Shown here piece after piece: positions 15,980-23,721 of a stretch of 32,453 nt of DNA (position 1 is the stretch's first letter; every line of letters starts with the position of its first letter). The notes beneath the pieces were generated by a model that was given only the letters and a program-made list of their open reading frames with translations, was not told the origin of the DNA and searched no databases. Source of the DNA: an uncultured Clostridia bacterium (GTDB lineage: Bacteria > Bacillota > Clostridia > Oscillospirales > Acutalibacteraceae); assembly GCA_947631945.1 (NCBI GenBank), contig CANRNI010000032.1, positions 1 through 32,453 of the forward strand. The letters are read 5' to 3'. Both the position numbers and the translations under genes were made by a program.

Positions 15980-17005
15980 TCAAGCTACGCCTTTAAAAAA
16001 TATGCCAAGCTCATCACAGGTCTTTTTATGACTTGTAGCCATAAGACCTTCAATAAACTCGCTGTGAGTGCCGTTTTCTCCGTCATATTGAAGCACCGGA
16101 AGATAGTTGCCGTCACCGAGCATATCCCATGTGAATGTGTATCCTGCGGAAGGCTCATCAATTGCAGGCGTATCGGTCGCGTAGCAGAGAAGTGCGCATG
16201 AAGGATCACATATAAAGCTCATTTCTTCTTTTGCGCCGAAATTAGCTTTGTTATAAGTTGATTTGAAAACCACAACTTTTTCAAGTCCAAGCAATTCGGC
16301 AATAATCTGCTCATTGATTCTCGCCGGATTAGCCGAAGAACCGCTGTATTTTACTCTTTCAAGCAAGTCGCCGTTCTCTTTAAGAGCATTATACGCGTCA
16401 ACACCTAATCCTAATTTATTTGGTTCGCGACGTCCTATTTCAAGCATTTCTCTTTTTCTTTCATCGAAAAATTTAACAGGCTCAAAATTGGGATCGCCGA
16501 ATTTAAGAGTTTTTTTGTCTGTCGGTGAATTGTCAACGCCTTCCCATTCGTTTGACCATACGCCGCTCTTAAAGAATTTATCTGCAAAAATTACATCCTG
16601 ATGAATATTCATCTGTTCGGCGATTGTTTTTACCTTAGATTTTCTCGGGTCGCTTGCGCCGGGAATGTTGAGTCTGTTTATGTTGGTCTGATTTATGCTG
16701 TCAATTCCCATAATAATCTGTTCGACTTCAACACTGTATGTATCTGTAGTATTAGATACCTGAAATGGTGCGACCTTTCCGAATTGCGGCTTTTTCTTTA
16801 CATTATCCCTTGCAAGATCCTCGCGGGAGAACACATAGTAAGATGACGTTGACAGCGCGACGGGAAGTATCGGGAAAAGCGATTTAGCCACATAGGCGTC
16901 GGCTGACTGAAAAAAAGCCATGCTCATATTAGTTAAAAACATATGAGGACGAAATGAACCTTTTGCGATTTCTGTCTGAATTGCTGCTGCATTTAATGTA
17001 TTCAT
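15980..17005 (-). CDS. Major capsid protein
   Basis: A 341-aa protein in the centre of the head operon, downstream of protease, scaffold-type and decoration genes. Seen: 'YVAKSLFPILPVALSTSSYY' (the N-arm and early E-loop region of HK97-fold capsids), 'QMNIHQDVIFADKFFKSGVW', 'PNKLGLGVDAYNALKENGDL' and 'SFICDPSCALLCYATDTPAI'. The pattern resembles capsid proteins paired with DUF935 portals and DUF2190 decoration proteins. A GTG sits three codons upstream, but AAGGAG directly abuts it; the ATG at 17005 has the correct spacing. Confidence 0.87.
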   Translation of the reverse strand: MNTLNAAAIQTEIAKGSFRPHMFLTNMSMAFFQSADAYVAKSLFPILPVALSTSSYYVFSREDLARDNVKKKPQFGKVAPFQVSNTTDTYSVEVEQIIMGIDSINQTNINRLNIPGASDPRKSKVKTIAEQMNIHQDVIFADKFFKSGVWSNEWEGVDNSPTDKKTLKFGDPNFEPVKFFDERKREMLEIGRREPNKLGLGVDAYNALKENGDLLERVKYSGSSANPARINEQIIAELLGLEKVVVFKSTYNKANFGAKEEMSFICDPSCALLCYATDTPAIDEPSAGYTFTWDMLGDGNYLPVLQYDGENGTHSEFIEGLMATSHKKTCDELGIFFKGVA

Positions 17006-17024
17006 TTTTTTCACTCCTTATTAT

Positions 17025-17438
17025 TTACGCTTTTGAAGCCTTAAAGCTCTTTGATATTTGAATACTTACAAAATCATCGGTTTCAGCCGAAGCGAGCGCA
17101 TATCCTATAACAAAATCACCGTCTGTTGCGGTTACAAGTTTGCCGTTCGCATCAACGGCAAGCGCCGCGCCTGCGGTTATTGTTCCGCCTGAAATTGCAA
17201 TGCCGCAATCTTTAATTTGAATGTCTACACCGTCGCCGGTATTGATTTTACCGTCAGGATCGCCTGTTGTAATAAGAGCGATACCTAATATCACTTCACC
17301 TGCCGTGGAGGCTACGACGGCATTGCCGTTTTCATCAAATTTAATTGCTTTACCGCGAACATCCGCGACGTCTGCGGCTGATTTGATATTTATTGTAGAA
17401 CTTTCATTAATAGATGTACCAAAAAACTGTTTTGACAT
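17025..17438 (-). CDS. Capsid decoration/cement protein (DUF2190-like)
   Basis: A 137-aa protein, Gly/Ala/Thr-rich with repeated short strands: 'VRGKAIKFDENGNAVVAST', 'EVILGIALITTGDPDGKINT', 'GDGVDIQIKDCGIAISGG', 'TITAGAALAVDANGKLVTAT'. This is the typical DUF2190 beta-barrel pattern of trimeric head decoration proteins. It lies between the scaffold-type gene and the major capsid gene. It stabilises the expanded shell in known relatives. Confidence 0.85.
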   Translation of the reverse strand: MSKQFFGTSINESSTINIKSAADVADVRGKAIKFDENGNAVVASTAGEVILGIALITTGDPDGKINTGDGVDIQIKDCGIAISGGTITAGAALAVDANGKLVTATDGDFVIGYALASAETDDFVSIQISKSFKASKA

Positions 17439-17441
17439 AAT

Positions 17442-18047
17442 TTAATGTCCTCCTTTTTCGTATTCCGCAAGAAGGTCTGGATTTGCTTCCCACGCTTTTA
17501 CCAATGCATCATTAAAATTAAGATTTGGGTCTGAAGCCACATACCCCTTTGCTATGTCGTGTATTCTTGCTTCGATGTTGTCTGAACTGTTGCTGTTTGC
17601 GCCGTGCGAGCTTTTGCCGATTTCTCCGAATATACCGCTTTTTTCAACCATCTCCAGATTCTCATCAAGAATGGCGATATATGAATCGTAGTTTTCCTGA
17701 CCGGACTTTTTGAGAGCGTAAAGGGTCTTTGCAAGATCATCTTCACTTTTTCCGAGCAGCACATACTTTTTCGCGATGTCCTTCAGGGTGTTCATCTCAA
17801 TGGTCTTTTTCATTTCGGCAACCTCATCAAGAGCTGCCTTTAAAACCGGATTGGGTTCATCAGATTTCTTGATATCAGGCTCCGTGCCTACTGCGGGTGT
17901 AGTTGGAGTTACTTCTTTTGCGACCGGGTTATCTGCGGGATTTTTTGCCCCGGGAGGATTTTCTTCCGGATCGGCTTCACATTTCTTGCAAAGTCTGTCA
18001 AACTCTGCCGCTTCTTCTTTTGTTAATTTGGATTTGTCAAATTTCAT
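17442..18047 (-). CDS. Probable nested scaffold product from an internal start
   Basis: Codon 169 of the 369-aa scaffold-type gene is ATG at 18047, preceded by AAAAGGAGA (18066-18058) with 11 nt between GGAG and the ATG. The nested product would be 201 aa, acidic and helical, starting MKFDKSKLTKEEAAEF. This resembles lambda C/Nu3, where a short scaffold is read from within a longer gene. Strong internal sites inside coding regions are uncommon, and it falls precisely at a domain border. The spacing is a little long, so this is likely but not proven. Confidence 0.5.
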   Translation of the reverse strand: MKFDKSKLTKEEAAEFDRLCKKCEADPEENPPGAKNPADNPVAKEVTPTTPAVGTEPDIKKSDEPNPVLKAALDEVAEMKKTIEMNTLKDIAKKYVLLGKSEDDLAKTLYALKKSGQENYDSYIAILDENLEMVEKSGIFGEIGKSSHGANSNSSDNIEARIHDIAKGYVASDPNLNFNDALVKAWEANPDLLAEYEKGGH

Positions 18048-18551
18048 TTTTGTCAATTCTCCTTTTCTTGAATTATCTGTTTTGTCTGCCGTTGTTTTTA
18101 TCGCTGTAACAGGTTCAGATATAGATGTATCCGCCGTATTGATTGTTGAAAGAGAAGGTATAAGAGCGGTCATAACATCGTTAAACTGACTGAGCGAAGA
18201 TTGAAACATTTTTAATTTTGCTGTTGAATCAATGCTTTTATCATCTGTAATGCTTCTAAGGCTTTCGCCGAGCGCGTCAACATAATTCCACAGCAAGCGT
18301 CTGGTTTCTTCAACATTTTTTATATCACTGAATGTTACGGCGTCCTTTATAATCTTATCTTCAGCTTCTGTTGATGTCGTAAAGGCTGTTTTAAACATAT
18401 CAAGCAATCGTTTATAAAATCTGTCCTGCTGCAAATCTTCTCCCGAATTATCGGCGCTTTTAAACAAGCAGATATTTGCATCGGGGTTAGCTCCGCGTTG
18501 AACGAGGTCAACACTTACGAGCTTTAAGTCTTTAAGCTTGCTCCTGCCCAT
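17442..18551 (-). CDS. Scaffold-type head morphogenesis protein
   Basis: A 369-aa protein. The N-terminus 'LKDLKLVSVDLVQRGANPDA' followed by helical stretches resembles a domain found next to XkdF proteases. Residues ~115-168 are a Thr/Ser-rich linker; from residue 169 the sequence is acidic, helical and low-complexity, with 'KLTKEEAAEFDRLCKKCEAD', a Pro-rich segment and a C-terminal 'NLNFNDALVKAWEANPDLLA' that resembles scaffold tails. It lies 2 nt after the protease gene and before the decoration and capsid genes. Scaffold function is inferred from position and composition. A nested start is described separately. GGGAGG precedes the ATG. Confidence 0.7.
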   Translation of the reverse strand: MGRSKLKDLKLVSVDLVQRGANPDANICLFKSADNSGEDLQQDRFYKRLLDMFKTAFTTSTEAEDKIIKDAVTFSDIKNVEETRRLLWNYVDALGESLRSITDDKSIDSTAKLKMFQSSLSQFNDVMTALIPSLSTINTADTSISEPVTAIKTTADKTDNSRKGELTKMKFDKSKLTKEEAAEFDRLCKKCEADPEENPPGAKNPADNPVAKEVTPTTPAVGTEPDIKKSDEPNPVLKAALDEVAEMKKTIEMNTLKDIAKKYVLLGKSEDDLAKTLYALKKSGQENYDSYIAILDENLEMVEKSGIFGEIGKSSHGANSNSSDNIEARIHDIAKGYVASDPNLNFNDALVKAWEANPDLLAEYEKGGH

Positions 18552-18553
18552 AG

Positions 18554-19012
18554 CTATTCACCTCCCTCTTCTGAAAGTCTGGTTGCTGTTCCTTCGATAG
18601 AAAACATTTGATATGTACCGTTTTTAACTTTTGCCCAAGCGTCGTCATCATCAACCTTAAAACCTATCCACCATCCTTCGGGAATAGTATTTTCAGGAAT
18701 TCCGATAGCTGACATCTTGTCTTTTGTGAAAACACAGCTTTCTATCATTCGTGCTTTCTTTCTTAGGTCAGGTATATGTTCCTCTCCGCAATCGCGGAAA
18801 TTAAGGACATATTCATATGCGGCTTCTTCAAGATCGGTTGGGTCGATAATATCATCCTGCGAATCCTGAATCTGTTCACCGTCGGCTCTTATGGAAACAC
18901 TTGCCCAACCGAATACAAGCCTTTTTTCATCATCGGTCTTGTAAATACCGAATTTCTTATTTTCATTTTTCATGTTTTTTAAAACAGATTTAAAATCTGC
19001 GGCTTTCGGCAT
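18554..19012 (-). CDS. xkdF: Prohead protease (XkdF-like)
   Basis: A 152-aa protein. 'RLVFGWASVSIRADGEQIQD' then 'SQDDIIDPTDLEEAAYEYVL' is the XkdF/prohead protease signature. Candidate catalytic His is H79 in 'FRDCGEEH' and candidate Ser is S138 in 'YQMFSIEG'. Such enzymes cleave scaffold and capsid N-termini during head maturation. The frame is open to 19126, but the ATG at 19012 has GGAGG at a good distance and starts MPKAADFKSV; upstream sequence is terminator DNA. It is the first gene after the tandem terminators. Confidence 0.85.
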   Translation of the reverse strand: MPKAADFKSVLKNMKNENKKFGIYKTDDEKRLVFGWASVSIRADGEQIQDSQDDIIDPTDLEEAAYEYVLNFRDCGEEHIPDLRKKARMIESCVFTKDKMSAIGIPENTIPEGWWIGFKVDDDDAWAKVKNGTYQMFSIEGTATRLSEEGGE

Positions 19013-19044
19013 ATTTGTTTTCCTCCTGATTTGTATTTTAGGTA

Positions 19045-19082
19045 TAAAAAAGCGCCGTACCGAAAAAAGTACGACACTTTTT
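19045..19082 (-). terminator. Second of two tandem terminators upstream of the protease
   Basis: Arms at 19047-19060 and 19069-19082 pair over 14 bp with two G:U pairs and an 8-nt loop. On the minus strand the stem ends in a T-run reaching 19045. It lies 33 nt upstream of the protease start codon. Both arms are A/T at the base, so it may work in both directions. Confidence 0.75.
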
Positions 19083-19088
19083 GTGTTA

Positions 19089-19118
19089 TAAAAATACCGT
19101 CCAGACACAGGACAGTAT
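19089..19118 (-). terminator. First of two tandem terminators, after the 49-aa gene
   Basis: Arms at 19094-19102 (ATACCGTCC) and 19110-19118 pair over 9 bp with one G:U and a 7-nt loop. A T-run follows on the minus strand (19094-19090). It starts immediately after the TAG of the 49-aa gene, so it would end transcripts of the terminase-portal-MuF part of the operon. Confidence 0.7.
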
Positions 19119-19268
19119 CTATTCAATATTGCTTTTTATTTGTTCAATGTAATTTTGGTAACTCTTTTTTGCTTTTTCAGGAGCAGATTCTTTTAAGGAG
19201 AATGTTCCATTTTCCCTCTGGTATATCCATTCATCATTAGACATCCAATATAAATCTAATTTTCTCAT
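19119..19268 (-). CDS. 49-aa protein translationally coupled to the MuF gene
   Basis: A short frame from ATG 19268 to TAG 19121-19119 encodes 49 residues: an N-terminal 'MRKLDLYWMSNDEWIYQ' and a helical, charged C-terminus with 'SLKESAPEKAKKSYQNYIEQ'. AAGGAG inside the end of the MuF gene is about 8 nt upstream, and ATG and TGA overlap (ATGA), so it is almost certainly translated. It is aromatic and Trp-rich for its size. As it follows a MuF protein with a fused enzyme-like domain and precedes two terminators, it may be a small partner or antidote of that domain. Function not recognised. Confidence 0.72.
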   Translation of the reverse strand: MRKLDLYWMSNDEWIYQRENGTFSLKESAPEKAKKSYQNYIEQIKSNIE

Positions 19269-20872
19269 AAAAACAACTCCTTAAGCAATTTTATAAATTC
19301 TGATGTGAACTCGTTTGGATTGGTCATATTCTTTGCTATCAGTTCCGGAATGACTTCTTTATAGTAATTTTTATTAAATGGTTTTTGCATATATCGTTCT
19401 TTTATGATGACAGAATATATAGATACTTCTCGTTTTAAATATCTGACGATATCAAAATCAGATATTTCTTTATTATATATATTATAATACACTTGCTTTG
19501 CAATATCAATACCTTTTTCTCCATATTTTCGAGAAATAATATGTCCCATTTCATGCGCAGCAATTCCCTTGATGTCGGTAGAAGACAGATATTTATCCGC
19601 ATTTAAAATTGCGTTGGTGATTTCTCTGCTTCTTAATGCCATTTTATTAAAAGTTATGCATGTTCCTGATGAATTTGTTTCAGCAAACGTAGCAATATCA
19701 TTTTCCATAGAACTAAAGCGAATAACAAGCCGTGATGTTATATTATAATCGTTTCTTAAACTATGTAACACATCAAGCTGTTCTCTTAAAATATCTAAGT
19801 CTCCATCAAAGCTTTTTACATCGAAAATTCCAATACCCTTATTTTTTGCATATTCAACAATTTCCAAATAATCATCATTTGTATGTGGTATTGGTTTTGT
19901 TCCACTCCAATCAACCTCTTCGACATCTGCCATCGCGGCTGTTTCATAAGAGTTGTCATTAACTGAAATCGGTGGTTCTATTTCTTCGTAATTCAAAACA
20001 CACATACAATGCGGATGAGCAGGAGGACATCTTACCTTAACGGTTCTCGGTACTTTTTTGCCGATTTCCATAATGAAATCTTCATCCATTCCCACGTCTG
20101 TACCGTCAAGTGAAGTGCAGTAATCACAGGTTCTTTCTGTATCTGCTGTTATCCATACTCTTCTACATTTACCCATAAAACCTTGCTTCTGAGCCTGCTT
20201 AACAGCAATATCTCTGCCCTCATTATATGAAGCGGCAATTTCTGTTCGGGCTATCATCTGTGCCCTGTAACGCTGCTGTCTTTCCGTATACTTTATTGAT
20301 TGTTCACGCGCTTTCTTTTCGGATACACCGTTCCCTATAAGCGATTGATAAAAACGCATATTCGCTTCCGCTTGAGGTTTATTAAGCCCTATCATCGGAC
20401 GAATAACCCTTGCAAGTTCCGTTGAACTCATTCCGTCAAGCTCCGTCGCACATCTTACAACGGCCGCAAGCGCATCAATTTGCTGTGATGTGCAATTTGT
20501 TACAAACCTTGCCGCGTTTTGCTCATTCCAAACTCTTACGCCTATATCATTTGAATCAAAATAAAATTCTTTATATCTTTCCTTATATTCATTCGAAGCC
20601 TGTTTTATAGCGTTTTCCCAAACAGGAAGGAGCGTTGTAGTAACAAATAAAGAATAATCCTGTTTCCACTGAAAAAGAATTTCGGGATTGATATTTTCGC
20701 TTTCTATCATTTCCCGAAGCTCTTTGTATGTAATGGCGTTCGCTTGATTCTGCCAGTTTCTTACAAGAAGTTTTGCAAGCGCAGGGACAGAACTGTTTAT
20801 AAGCAAATTGAGCCTTGCAAGCAGTTGAGCATTACTCGCTTTTTTTATGAATATATCTCTTACGATGTTCAT
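19265..20872 (-). CDS. MuF-type minor head protein with C-terminal zincin-like domain
   Basis: A 535-aa protein. Residues ~1-300 are the MuF/SPP1 gp7-type minor head module: 'RAQMIARTEIAASYNEGRDI', then the Cys/His site 'CDYCTSLDG' (~249-257) and 'CPPAHPHCMCVLNYEE' (~282-297). Residues ~330-535 are an additional domain absent from plain MuF proteins. It contains 'GIAAHEMGHIISRKYG' with HEMGH at ~440-444, an HExxH zinc-protease motif; E510 in 'VIPELIAKN' is a possible third ligand. MuF proteins are packaged in the head, so a fused enzyme could be injected into the host. ATG at 20872, 2 nt after the portal stop; a 53-codon upstream extension overlaps the portal and is not used. Confidence 0.88.
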   Translation of the reverse strand: MNIVRDIFIKKASNAQLLARLNLLINSSVPALAKLLVRNWQNQANAITYKELREMIESENINPEILFQWKQDYSLFVTTTLLPVWENAIKQASNEYKERYKEFYFDSNDIGVRVWNEQNAARFVTNCTSQQIDALAAVVRCATELDGMSSTELARVIRPMIGLNKPQAEANMRFYQSLIGNGVSEKKAREQSIKYTERQQRYRAQMIARTEIAASYNEGRDIAVKQAQKQGFMGKCRRVWITADTERTCDYCTSLDGTDVGMDEDFIMEIGKKVPRTVKVRCPPAHPHCMCVLNYEEIEPPISVNDNSYETAAMADVEEVDWSGTKPIPHTNDDYLEIVEYAKNKGIGIFDVKSFDGDLDILREQLDVLHSLRNDYNITSRLVIRFSSMENDIATFAETNSSGTCITFNKMALRSREITNAILNADKYLSSTDIKGIAAHEMGHIISRKYGEKGIDIAKQVYYNIYNKEISDFDIVRYLKREVSIYSVIIKERYMQKPFNKNYYKEVIPELIAKNMTNPNEFTSEFIKLLKELFL

Positions 20873-20876
20873 ATTG

Positions 20877-22247
20877 TTATTCGCTTCTCCCGAGAGTCTT
20901 TTTGGCGGCAGTCGCTTTTTTTTCATCATCATCGTCGTCAATATCTTCCTGATTTTCTTCGGGACGAACTTTGCTTTGATTTTGAGCCCGAGTTGTTGTC
21001 CAGTTGTCAATTTTATCCGGAAGATTTGCAATCATTCTGAGATGTTTTTCGAGCTGTTCATCGGGTATAATTGCTCCGCAAGAAATTGTTTTACTTACAA
21101 AATTAGCGAGTGCTTCAATATCCGCGTCTTCAATATCGCCGTGTATAAGATGCGGATAATCTGTTATTCCGTTAAAATATTCTCCGTTTATATCAATCAA
21201 ATCGGGGATTGCTTTCCTGTTAAACACTTCACATATTATATTGAGATATGCGCCTATTGCGGTAGCGAACAATTTTGTTTTATCGCTTGACAAAGCAAAG
21301 CTACCGACATTTTGATGTCCGAGGACAATGAAGTCAGCAAGTACAGTCATAGCAATTCTGCCGTCATATCTTTCAATAATCTGATTTGTATCAAAGTTCC
21401 TTTTGCTTTCGGAACTTAACAATTCCAGCTTCCAATCGGCAGGAAGAACTATGCCCTCAAGACTGTCACGTCTTAATCCTTGTACGATTTTTAAGGCGGA
21501 CGCATAATTTCTAACCATATCGGGATCCGATGGATTCCATATATCCATGCCTTCCGGCGCAGTTAAAACAGGAAAACCGGCAAGATCTCTTTCTATGCCG
21601 ATTCCTTCAATTTCCTGTATCCGCTTCTTAAAGTACCAGTCGCGATATGCGTTTCTTAAAATGCTTCGTCCTTCGGGATTGTTTTTGTTTGACTCGGTTC
21701 TGAATAAAAGCAATTTATTTATTGGAATTTCAATAGTTTCATAATTGGGAGCGGGACGCTGTATCATTGCTTCCAAATTATCATTCATATCATACTTTCA
21801 TTGATATAAACTATCCTGACTTCGTATAGGCAGCTTCTGCCAACCAATCAAATTATCCGAAAATTTGCTGTTACACCTAACGTCCCTGCTTCTCCCATTT
21901 CTGCGTTTGTATACTATTTCATGGGCAGACCAGCCATAAGTGAGAAAAGAAAGTATTTCGGAAACAGTGTCTGTCCACGTTTCCTGCATATCATGCATAC
22001 AGCTTTGTACAAATACTTGCGCGTCTTTATCTTTTTGCGTGTTACCTGCAAGCTGTATATTCCAATCGGCTTGTCTTACAAGCATTTTTATGGAAAACAG
22101 AAACGCGCCTATAATATCGTCATTATCGCTCATTTCACGATAGACTTTTATTCCTTTATGTCCTCGTAATTCATGTAAAAACTCTTCATAAAAAACTCCG
22201 CCGTATCGCCTTTGTCCTACGCGACCGACTTCATTATTCTTGGACAT
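20877..22247 (-). pseudogene. Portal protein (DUF935-like), interrupted by an in-frame TGA
   Basis: One 457-codon reading frame with TGA at codon 150 (21800-21798). The N-terminal part runs 'VGQRRYGGVFYEEFLHELRG' to 'LIGWQKLPIRSQDSLYQ'. After the stop it continues in the same frame with 'KYDMNDNLEAMIQRPAPNYE', 'FRTESNKNNPEGRSILRNAY' and 'RDWYFKKRIQEIEGIGIERD', typical of DUF935 (Mu gp29-like) portals. No shift is needed; Trp (TGG) is commonly found after 'SLY-x' in relatives as I recall, so a single G-to-A change would explain it. TGA ends other genes here. Downstream ATG 21788 lacks a ribosome binding site. Start ATG 22247 chosen over the open upstream extension inside terminase. Confidence 0.82.
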
Positions 22248-22254
22248 ATGTTTA

Positions 22255-23721
22255 TCACTTCCAGTAACTTTCTTTAGCAAGGTTTTCATTTGCAGGAATA
22301 TTTCCGAAATAAGTTCTGTCTTTCGTATAAACGGATAGCGCGACGGCATCTGCTCTGTCGGGTGAACACAATCCTCGCTTTTTCATATCATCTTTGCTTT
22401 CAAGCAGCATTTTTCCTCTGCTTGTTAAAGTGTATTTTCTGCATGAGAGCTGCGCTATCAAATCATCATCATTTTCTATTGCAATTTCTTTATTCGTCAA
22501 TAAATCCCGTACAATTCCCCACATATAAGTTGTAAGATTATCGTATTTATCGCAAGCCTTTATTTTCGAATTTGCATCTTCTATCATTATGTCCGGCACT
22601 CTTGCGGATGCATTTACAGGGACTATTGACATTCTGTATAGATTTTCTTCCGAAATTAACTCCGACAATCTGTCGGTAACACCGCCGCCCAAGCCCACAT
22701 CATCTATATTTACATAAATTTTTCCTTTGTAAGTCGGATATTCGTTTATAGTTTTTTTATATAAGTAAACAATTTTACCTGCGGTTGTCATAAGACTTTG
22801 ACCTTTGAATATATGAACCAACTTTATTACTCCCGCAATGTTACGGGCTATAACTGTTTCATCATTTCCGTATCGGGCGACATCAACGCCGAAAGATATT
22901 CTGTTGATATATCGGTTTTCATCAAGTTCAATATTTTTACCTTGCTCGGCTAATTGTATAGGAATAAAAACATCGTCCTCGGCAAGCGGAAATTCGCCAT
23001 AAACGCGTACTCTGACAACATTGCTGTCTGTACCGTACTTCTTTTTCAGAGCTTCGATATTTTCTTTATTTGTTCGGAAACTGTTTTCGGAATTTATTGT
23101 ATAACATTTGAACATTCCTCTTTCCGATGTAAACGCATCATAAAAGCTGCCGTTTGATTTAGTGGGATTCCCCATAAGCAGCAACTTATTGTTTGCACCG
23201 GAAAGCGTTCCTCGAATAGCTTCCATTATTGCATCGGATATGCCTGATGCTTCGTCAACAATAAACAGCATATTATCTTCATGAAAACCCTGCATATTTT
23301 CAGGCTTTGTTGCTGTCCTTGCAGTCGCAAACCATCTTTTTTCATTTCCCTGCATATAAACATATGTTTTAGTCCATCTTAAAACCATTTTTAAAATAGG
23401 GGATTTGTTCATCCATTTATCAATTTCAGACCAAAGAACATCATTAAGTTGTCGGCGTGTCGGAGCGGTAGCAACAACACGGGCATATGGAAAACAGCAT
23501 AAAAACCAAAGCAACAATGCGGCTTCTTCACCTGTTTTTCCAACGCCTTGCCCTGATTTTACCGCTACTCTCGGATAATCTCTCACATCATAAGCTACAT
23601 TGATTTGCCAATCGTCAGGTTCAAACAAAAGAACTTCACGCATGAATAAAACCGGATCATTTTTCCACATAGGAATACTGTTGTTTATAAAATCAGAAAA
23701 AAGGTTTATCTCACTTTTCAT
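22255..23721 (-). CDS. terL: Terminase large subunit
   Basis: A 488-aa DNA-packaging motor and nuclease. ATPase: Walker A 'SGQGVGKT' at 56-63, Walker B 'MLFIVDEASG' at 151-160, coupling 'LLLMGNPTKSNGSF' at 180-193. Nuclease (RNase H-like): D280 in 'FGVDVARYGNDE', 'VNIDDVGLGGGV' at 337-348 and D458 in 'CSPDRADAV'. All expected catalytic residues are present and length is normal. The ATG at 23721 overlaps the end of the small subunit gene by 11 nt. It is followed by the portal gene, the usual packaging order. Confidence 0.96.
   Translation of the reverse strand: MKSEINLFSDFINNSIPMWKNDPVLFMREVLLFEPDDWQINVAYDVRDYPRVAVKSGQGVGKTGEEAALLLWFLCCFPYARVVATAPTRRQLNDVLWSEIDKWMNKSPILKMVLRWTKTYVYMQGNEKRWFATARTATKPENMQGFHEDNMLFIVDEASGISDAIMEAIRGTLSGANNKLLLMGNPTKSNGSFYDAFTSERGMFKCYTINSENSFRTNKENIEALKKKYGTDSNVVRVRVYGEFPLAEDDVFIPIQLAEQGKNIELDENRYINRISFGVDVARYGNDETVIARNIAGVIKLVHIFKGQSLMTTAGKIVYLYKKTINEYPTYKGKIYVNIDDVGLGGGVTDRLSELISEENLYRMSIVPVNASARVPDIMIEDANSKIKACDKYDNLTTYMWGIVRDLLTNKEIAIENDDDLIAQLSCRKYTLTSRGKMLLESKDDMKKRGLCSPDRADAVALSVYTKDRTYFGNIPANENLAKESYWK

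Noticed and set aside
19013-19126. Protease gene starting at 19126
   Set aside because: That region is the two terminator hairpins; GGAGG supports the ATG at 19012.
20873-21031. Longer N-terminus for the MuF gene
   Set aside because: The extension lies wholly within the portal gene's C-terminal coding region and is very basic; ATG 20872 begins a normal MuF N-terminus.
20877-22247. Alternative genetic code with TGA read as Trp
   Set aside because: TGA is the natural end of several genes here (terL, MuF, Mom-like gene), followed at once by the next start, and no other gene has an internal TGA that would need reading as Trp.
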